A stretch of DNA of 64,000 nucleotides from Pleurotus djamor (taxonomy: Eukaryota; Basidiomycota; Agaricomycetes; Agaricales; Pleurotaceae): positions 27,812 to 91,811 of the forward strand of contig JAPEVF010000142.1 in NCBI GenBank assembly GCA_029747585.1, given 5' to 3'. Below, one piece after another: positions 57,705-64,000 of this stretch; positions within the stretch are counted from its first letter, which is position 1; each line of letters opens with the position of its first letter. Both the position numbers and the translations under genes were made by a program. The notes under the pieces are model-generated. The model was not told where the DNA came from, ran no database searches, and was given only the letters and a program-made list of their open reading frames with translations.

Positions 57705-58042
57705 TTCCTTGGACAGTATATATCATTCATTTAAGTCATTCATTTATGCCGAGCTAATCACTAGGAGTAGCACAATCTCTTATTAAACGGACGCAATAAG
57801 TAGTGCGATGTAACACCGACAGTAGATGTCCTGTAGCTGGTTGTAGTCGCGGATATGTCAATCATCGTCTCCGACTGGCGGAGGCACAATCATCTATGCA
57901 GAAGTGCTGGTCATACGACTGGAAGTCGAGGCCTCGAGGTACGACACGAGGTTTGCAATGGAAGTCGAGGATCGGAGGAAGTGGTCGAGGATGCTCACGT
58001 GCGGAGGGCTGATCGCGTTCCGGAGGCGTCTGTTGCCTGTTC
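57705..58042. other. Intergenic region
   Basis: 338 bp between two plus-strand genes. No feature is recognised. Confidence 0.5.
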
Positions 58043-59263
58043 ATGCACTTTCACGTCCTGGGCATTGGACCCGTCGGTTCTCTCATTGCCTTCCACCTGC
58101 GTCGTTCCCTTCCTTCGAACCATGCAATCACCCTCGTCTACAAAAGCTACACGCAAAGCCAGGATGCCTTGAAGCACGGCGGTCAAATCGCCGTAGAAAG
58201 CAATGGGCTGCTCTCTTCGGCCAAGGGCTTCAGAAGAGAATCTGTCGAAATTCCCCGCATCTCAGCATCGACGAAAAAACCAGCTCAGGCAGCGTTGCCT
58301 GAAGACTCCGACTCACCGAGTATGCTGGAGACCGACAATACCATCGAGTCCTTAATCGTCACTACCAAGGCACACCAAACCGTGCCCGCGATTCAGCAAC
58401 TCCTCCCGCGACTCGCAAGCAATGCTACCATCGTTCTTCTGCAAAACGGCATGGGCGTGTACGAGAAGCTCATTTCAGACGTCTTCCGGAACCCGGCGCA
58501 CCGTCCCCACTTTCTCCTTGCTTCGAACACGCATGGTGCATTTCTCAGAGGCGGGAACCAGGTCGTTCATGCCGGCCATGGTAGCATCGAGTTTGGCATT
58601 GTCCCCGATACCAACGGTCGAAACTACGAGACCGGATTCCGCGAATCAAACACCCCCCACCCTCACGATATCATCCAGTCTCACGAAGACCCCGCTTTCC
58701 CCCAATACCGCTCCCTCCGAAACACAGTCGCTGCGATGCTGATGCTAAAGTCTCTCAACGTCAGCTGGAAACCCATGGCTGACATGCAAGTGACCATGCG
58801 CCGAAAACTTGTCGTCAACTCGGTCATCAACCCCCTCACAGCACTCATGGGTTGTCGAAACGGCGATATTTTCACGACGGAGGCATCTTTGCGTATCATG
58901 CGTCGGGTATGTCAAGAGGCCCACGACGCATATCTAGCCCAGATGCGTGCGGAAACACAAGAGTGGCTAGACAAGAAAGCTCAGGAAGGATATGATAGCA
59001 AGCAGCTGCCAACAGGTCGCTTCCCCCGGGCGTTGTCGCGTGTAGCGTTGGAATCTGAGTGCCGACGCGTTGCAGACTTGACGAAGGGAAATATATCGTC
59101 AATGCTGTCTGACGTACGGCGGGGGAGACGGACGGAGATCGAGTTTTTGAATGGGTATCTGGTTGGGCTGGGTTCAACGTATAATGTTCCGATGCCTGCC
59201 AATGCTTTACTCATGAATCTTGTCAAGATGCGTAGCGCTATTCCAATCGACCAGATATTTTAG
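58043..59263 (+). CDS. PAN5: 2-dehydropantoate 2-reductase (ketopantoate reductase)
   Basis: Single exon of 406 residues. The N-terminal Rossmann fold opens MHFHVLGIGPVGSLIAFHLR with the GxGxxG-type NADPH loop. TTKAHQTVPAIQQLLPRL and VLLQNGMGVYEKL are the conserved KA.. and QNG blocks. The C-terminal helical domain contains KLVVNSVINPLTALMGCRNG with the catalytic-region Lys and Asn, and EIEFLNGYLVGLGSTYNVPM with the Glu. The enzyme reduces ketopantoate to pantoate in vitamin B5/coenzyme A synthesis. A longer loop (about residues 65-100) than in bacterial enzymes is seen. Ketopantoate reductase family members can have other roles. Confidence 0.88.
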   Translation: MHFHVLGIGPVGSLIAFHLRRSLPSNHAITLVYKSYTQSQDALKHGGQIAVESNGLLSSAKGFRRESVEIPRISASTKKPAQAALPEDSDSPSMLETDNTIESLIVTTKAHQTVPAIQQLLPRLASNATIVLLQNGMGVYEKLISDVFRNPAHRPHFLLASNTHGAFLRGGNQVVHAGHGSIEFGIVPDTNGRNYETGFRESNTPHPHDIIQSHEDPAFPQYRSLRNTVAAMLMLKSLNVSWKPMADMQVTMRRKLVVNSVINPLTALMGCRNGDIFTTEASLRIMRRVCQEAHDAYLAQMRAETQEWLDKKAQEGYDSKQLPTGRFPRALSRVALESECRRVADLTKGNISSMLSDVRRGRRTEIEFLNGYLVGLGSTYNVPMPANALLMNLVKMRSAIPIDQIF

Positions 59264-59825
59264 TCTCCTGAGCGTGGGAATACGATCCAACCGCGCCTAT
59301 TTAGGTCGAGCGGATGAATTTTTCGTTCATTTGTGTTCCTCCTCATCTTCTACTGTCGCAATATACAGTGTTTCTTCATTTTCTTTGTCTCGCAACTTCA
59401 ATCGTTTCCGATCTTCTTCGAACGTATCCCCCATGTACCAAGTCAAGGCTCCTCCTGCCCTCAAAGGGACTCATCCTCGAGGGGTCTGTTACGGTCATGG
59501 AAAAGCAAGACAGGTCAGTTGCCTTCCCTGTTCGATACCGTTTTGGTGTCGGCAGATTAGTGGGGGTCGATCTGTCTCAAGCTTTATTAGAGTTGAATGC
59601 AACGCCTCGTCTTAGAGGGTCAATGGTTGTGTTCGTAGTTTTAAGGCATACATACATTACATTCCCATTCCCAAAGTAACTGGTACAACGATTAGTACGC
59701 GGATAGAAGCAGATACATGTTATGGTAGCGCTGGTAATAAATTCGCATAGAGTACACCAAGAAAAGATCAACCAAAGATCAACCAAAAATCGTTGCAAGA
59801 GGCATCAAGTCGATCGACCAAGATC
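59264..59825. other. Intergenic region
   Basis: 562 bp between convergent genes (PAN5 and the PB1 gene). Pyrimidine-rich stretches only; no coding or RNA feature is recognised. Confidence 0.5.
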
Positions 59826-62074
59826 TCAATCCCATCCTCCTGGAGGACCACGGGAGCCGGAAGGCTTGGGGGATTTCGGAGACGTAGCAAGCATCTCCTC
59901 CAGAAGTGTGGTCACGATATCGTCTTCGCTGTCTTTGTGAACCAAACGTTCGGGATTCAAGTTCGCCCTAATCTTTGAGGGAAGCGAAGGGTACGCATTC
60001 TCAGTGAAACCCATCTACGCAGAAAGTCAGTCAACGAATACTTCTACACAAGGTGCCTAAAACTCACGTCAGCCAAACGTTTGGTAATACGAGAAAGCGA
60101 TCGAGCGTGGGTTTCCCCGTTGGATGGTCGTCGGGTAGGATGAGCATGTCCAAGATGAGTGTTGTGTCGCTTGGGTACGCTATACATCTCAAACTCGGGG
60201 TATCGGCCATGAGCTTGGCTCACAGGGAGAGTGATAACTGGCGTTTTGGGTCTTGGTTCAGGCGGAGGCGGAGGTGCAGGAGCGGGGGTTTCCTGAACCA
60301 CAGTGGGTGTCGACGCCTTGGCCTCGCTCTGGTGTTCGGGGCTGTCAAAGACGAACTCAGTAAGACATCAACTAGACAGGTTCGGATAGACTTACGACGC
60401 TGTTACTTTGTGCCTCAGGGCGGCAATGCGCTCTTTCTCTTTGCGACGCTCCTCACGTTCTTGCCTATAGCGCTCCTTCTCGGTCTTATAGTACATCTTT
60501 GCGGCTTCAACTTGANGCACGAGATTCTTCTCGTTTCATCTTAGCAGCATCATGGGGGTCATTCCAAGGAGCTATATCCCGGCTCCAACGTGGGAGGAAA
60601 TGAGGGTGGTGGTGGTGGTGGTGGTGGTNGGTGGAGGGTGCATTGGGGGCGGCGGAACGTCATGTGCTGGAGGCGGAGGTGGGGGCGGGGGTGGATACAT
60701 TCCTGGTCCAGGAGGCCAGCGTGGTCGTGGATAGGCATAGCCGAAGGGTCCGCCTCCGTAGTCACCGCGCCAGCCACCAGAAGACCATCTTTTGTGACAA
60801 GCCCGAGGGAGGGGGATNAANGGACCCGCCAGGTGGCGGGGGGAGGCCNTGGGAGCAGGAGCAACATCTGACGTGTTGGTTGTAGCACCAGTCACATCAG
60901 CAATGGACTTGACAATGCTTCCGATGGCTTCTGCGACTCGACGACCGGCCTCTTCTTCAGCAACGCGACCTGTAGCCTCCGCCGATCGAACGAGTTCCTG
61001 GGCTGCATTGGTGATGGTCTCGCGATGGGTTGCCCAATACGTCCCATTTGATGAGTTCTGAATGATTTGTCGCAGGCTCTCCGACAATTCGGGATGAGAG
61101 GAGAATACTGTGGTCAACGTGTTCAGGAGGCTCGCAACATCATTCGATAAGGATGGAGCGTCAATGGTGGGGAGAGGCGGGTCTGGTGCTTCGTGTTCTT
61201 GATGGCTGGGGACGAGGCCTTGTTCCGCATCAAGAGATACAGTAGGCGCTTTGGGTGTACTTTCCGCCTGAGCAGGAGTGACATCTCCACGAGATGTTGC
61301 TGCTCGAGAGCTACTCGATGGAACTTGAAAGGCTGACCTATTGGAAGGGTGGTTTCCCCTGTCGTAAACGTGGACAGGTGGCTTCGAGGGGGTGTCCTCC
61401 GCAAGTGCAGATACTGTGGAAGAGATACCGTCACTGGAGGAGCTCAGCGCCACCGAAGTGGGTCGAAGTTCGGACTCAGGCTCAGCTCTAGATTTGCCTT
61501 TGGATATGGTGGACCGAACGGTAGAGAATCGACTAGAGCCGGTGGTGGAAACTGCATCGAGGCCCAATGTGCTATTGCTCTTGGGCGGGATGGGGGGCTC
61601 TTCATCGTCCACAGTTTCAACGTAGGCATGGGGAGTTGTCGTTCCCGACATTATTGGATTATCAGAAAGGAAGATGTTGGGAATTGGAAGCGGTTGCCAG
61701 TCTTCCTCGATCCCAACTACAAAGGGCAGATTTCCGGGACCGAAGGTGTTACGATCATTAGGGCTCAGTGTGCGCGGACTGGAGGAGGCCTTGTCGTCAT
61801 GAAGTGGCTGTCTGAAGTCTTGAACAGCCAGTTTCGCGAGCTTTCCAGGTTGGAACCCCGTCAGGCGAAAGTCTTCAAGCTCTTCTTGGGAGCTGAGCGT
61901 CACTTCGTCTCCATCCGCGTCGACATACGATACGCCAACTTTGTCGACTGGAATATCATACAAAGACGCGATTTTAGAGGCAAGAGTTCCCCAGTCTGGC
62001 CATTGTTGGAATGAGATCCTGCGAGTGGGCCCGTCTCGCTTGGATAACTTGAAAGTTGTTGGTGCTGAAGTCAT
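59826..62074 (-). CDS. PB1-domain protein with proline-rich middle
   Basis: Starts MTSAPTTFKLSKRDGPTRRI at 62074. The first 80 residues form a PB1-type ubiquitin-like fold (TRRISFQQWPDWGTLASKIA, then VDADGDEVTLSSQEELEDF, with the acidic OPCA-like DxDxDE motif). A long Ser/Pro-rich region, a Gly/Pro-rich stretch with polyproline, and a charged Lys/Glu coiled coil (KMYYKTEKERYRQEREERR) follow, ending GSRGPPGGWD. PB1 domains make head-to-tail pairs in autophagy receptors and signalling scaffolds. No further domain is recognised, so the role is open. n's at 60516, 60629, 60817, 60820 and 60849 disturb the frame; deleting that at 60516 restores it (ESRAQVEAAK). Confidence 0.7.
60605..60640. repeat. 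GGT-triplet microsatellite coding polyproline
   Basis: A run of GGT units (CCA/ACC on the coding strand), interrupted by an n at 60629. Length errors here shift the frame of the PB1 protein gene. Confidence 0.75.
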
Positions 62075-62248
62075 GGGAGATTGGATTCAAAGGGACGCGC
62101 CTAAGCGATCAATATAAACCAATGGATTTCAAACTCCGCAAAAGCTGTCCTGCTGCGCTTCCAATTCCACAGCAACCTTATTCAAATATGATTCACTCAA
62201 ACTGCGTCATACGTTTACATTTCTCAAGCTTCTACGTGTCCTTCCTTC

Positions 62249-63792
62249 TTAAGCAAAGATAGCCAATCTTGGGTCAATATCAGCAGGATCGTTCAGCTGC
62301 GACGGGTGACTTGTTAGCAACAAGTTGTGAATACGACGAGAGCGCACATACCCTCAGGTTGACGTTCAAGGCGCTGATCTGCTTCAACTGCTCCTCAGTG
62401 AGGTCGAAGGAACAGCAATCAAGGTTCTGGGCCAATCGACTAGGATCATTCGTCTTGGGGATAACAGCCAATCCCCTTTGCGTAGCCCAGCGAAGGAGGA
62501 TTTGTGAGGGACCTGGGGGATGTATGAATCAGTCACATTTCTTATGACTATCAGCCGACTCACTCTTTCCGTGCGCAGAAGCGATTTTTGTCACCGTATC
62601 GAGAGTCAAGAGTCCCGCAACGCCCTTGTCAGCTCCCAGTTCAACGTAGCTTTGGGGGCCGAAGGACGAGTAGGCCGTGATCGCAATCCCCAAGGTGTTC
62701 GCGAGCTTGACGAGTGCCTCCTGGGAGAGGTAAGGGTGGAGCTCCACTTGGAGAACTTGGGGCTCGATTCTCGCATAGCGCAAGACGTCAAGGATGATGG
62801 AACCTTGACAGTTACTGAGGTGGGTCAGCATACGCAAACTTGAGGTACCAAAATCTTGACGAGAGGCCCTACCTGAGACCGATGTTCTTCGCGAGACCTT
62901 CATCTACGAGCTCCTCCATGGCACCCCATGTCTCAGAGAGGGGAGTGTTTTCTAAACTTGGATCAGCATCATGCGAGATATATATAGTAGAGTGATCGCA
63001 CTCACGTAGGTAGACCTTCCCATCATCTCCAAACCACTCAGGTGGGTAACGGTGACTAGGCTCCACATACTTGAGAGAGATCGGGAAATGCACAAGGAAT
63101 AGATCAAAGTAGTCAATGCCCCAAAGATCCAACTGGTACTTGGCAAGGGTTTTAGCCTGATGAAGGAAGATCAGCGCCTACCAGCGAAGTATTTCGGTAC
63201 ATCTCTCACATGGTCATGGGCGTGGAAGGTATTCCAAAGCTTGAGGGTCAGGTGAGCCTTCGGGGTATTAAAACGGTACCAAAATCTCACACCTTCGAAG
63301 TGATGACTGGAGATTGTTCAGAGAGTGATAACGAACCGGAAGCAGCAAGATACTCACATAGTTCCTCTCTTTTGACGAGACCGTCCTTGATGGCACGTTT
63401 AACACCCTCACCAGCCTCTTTCTCATTTCCATAGTCACCAGCTCCGTCGAGTAGTCGATATCCAGCTTTGATGGCATTGTAAACAGTCTAATGAGGTCTT
63501 CAGGATTGCGATCGAGCAAGTTGATCGGGTAAAAAGCTTACATCTGCGCAGGTTGATCTAGTCACCTATCGAGAGACATCTCGTTAATGACTATCTTTTA
63601 CGCGTTCATTCAAATGACGGCATACCTTCCATAAACCAAAGCTAATCGATGTATTAGTGGAAGATCTGAGGGTCAGAAGGGCCCACTCACCCGACCAAAG
63701 GCATCTACCATGGATGAGGGTCAGATCGCTGCATGACCGGGGTGAAGCATACCGACCTTCTGGCCAGTGCGCTTGAGGACGACGGTTGCCAT
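62249..63792 (-). CDS. Aldo/keto reductase, D-xylose-reductase-like (AKR2 family)
   Basis: Starts [12 protein letters not shown] at 63792; small exons follow (MPLVGFGLWK, then a [20 protein letters not shown] block with the catalytic Asp and Tyr). Later exons carry LFVTSKLWNTFH (Lys), [20 protein letters not shown] (His), [33 protein letters not shown] and the cofactor segment [16 protein letters not shown], with an IPKT in place of the usual IPKS. The end reads PRLAIFA at 62249. The enzyme would reduce xylose or related aldoses with NADPH. About nine introns. The Asp-Tyr-Lys-His tetrad is all visible. Confidence 0.88.
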
Positions 63793-64000
63793 TGTTGGAT
63801 GTTCGATGAGAATGAGAGGAATGAGAGGGGATGGTTTATGCTCGCAGATTAAAGCTTATAAGGTTCCTCAAATCGGGCCGATGAGACTGATGCACGGGAT
63901 CTAGGATGCTTGAAGAGAGAAAGTGGTTCCACAAACCGGACCTGAAGCTTGCGCTATGTATAGCCGAAGTATCCACATTCGAGCTCAAGCACCACTTCTA

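Noticed and set aside
59220..59679. Short plus-strand ORFs after PAN5
   Set aside because: Low-complexity Ser/Phe-rich translations, no family resemblance and overlapping frames; treated as 3' untranslated sequence.
1..64000. tRNA, rRNA or CRISPR features
   Set aside because: No stretch with tRNA arm consensus, rRNA sequence or regular spacer array was found on reading; covariance-model scanning was not possible here.

Overview
The window is nuclear DNA from a mushroom-forming basidiomycete (Agaricomycetes). Almost every gene is cut by short 47-75 nt GT-AG introns, genes are packed 50-600 bp apart on both strands, and the order mip - HD1/HD2 - beta-flanking gene is the hallmark of the agaricomycete homeodomain (A / HD) mating-type locus. 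I cannot name the species. All exon joins were worked out by eye from splice signals and reading frame, so exact exon ends are inferences.

Region 1 (1-9.65 kb) is a nest of transposons. A large element encodes a Ulp1/SUMO-protease-like domain (136-1831), then BED-like zinc fingers and an RNase-H-type transposase resembling the P-element/THAP9 group (4937-9366). Its linker was split by a complete, apparently young PIF/Harbinger element (1832-4933) with 55-bp terminal inverted repeats, a 3-bp target duplication, a DDE transposase and a Myb/SANT-like partner gene. Removing the insert and one spurious 'n' joins the two halves in frame. A cluster of short repeats at 9.41-9.64 kb looks like the right subterminal region of the outer element.

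Region 2 (9.7-20.3 kb) holds an ABC1/ADCK-type mitochondrial kinase, an F-box-like protein, a BTB protein, a TMEM115-like Golgi membrane protein, a FAM32A-like protein and a DDT/WHIM-type chromatin protein.

Region 3 (20.5-28.9 kb) is the mating-type core: mitochondrial intermediate peptidase (mip), the divergent homeodomain genes HD1 (minus) and HD2 (plus) sharing a 186-bp promoter, and the beta-flanking gene. The two homeodomain proteins of compatible mates form the heterodimer that drives dikaryon development.

Region 4 (29.3-41.8 kb) holds COG1 (Golgi tethering), a seven-helix membrane protein, SEC61 gamma, a PPR protein and the glycine decarboxylase P-protein.

Region 5 (42-53 kb) is a minus-strand head-to-tail run: ARMH3-like, RSC9-like, FBXO21-like, and a tandem pair of HxxxDG acyltransferase-like genes.

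Region 6 (54-64 kb) has a nucleotide-sugar (GDP-fucose-type) transporter divergent from an O-fucosyltransferase-like enzyme, ketopantoate reductase, a PB1-domain protein and a D-xylose-reductase-like aldo/keto reductase.

The assembly carries scattered single 'n' bases. At five tested sites deleting the n restores the reading frame. A separate cluster of ten in HD2 behaves differently.
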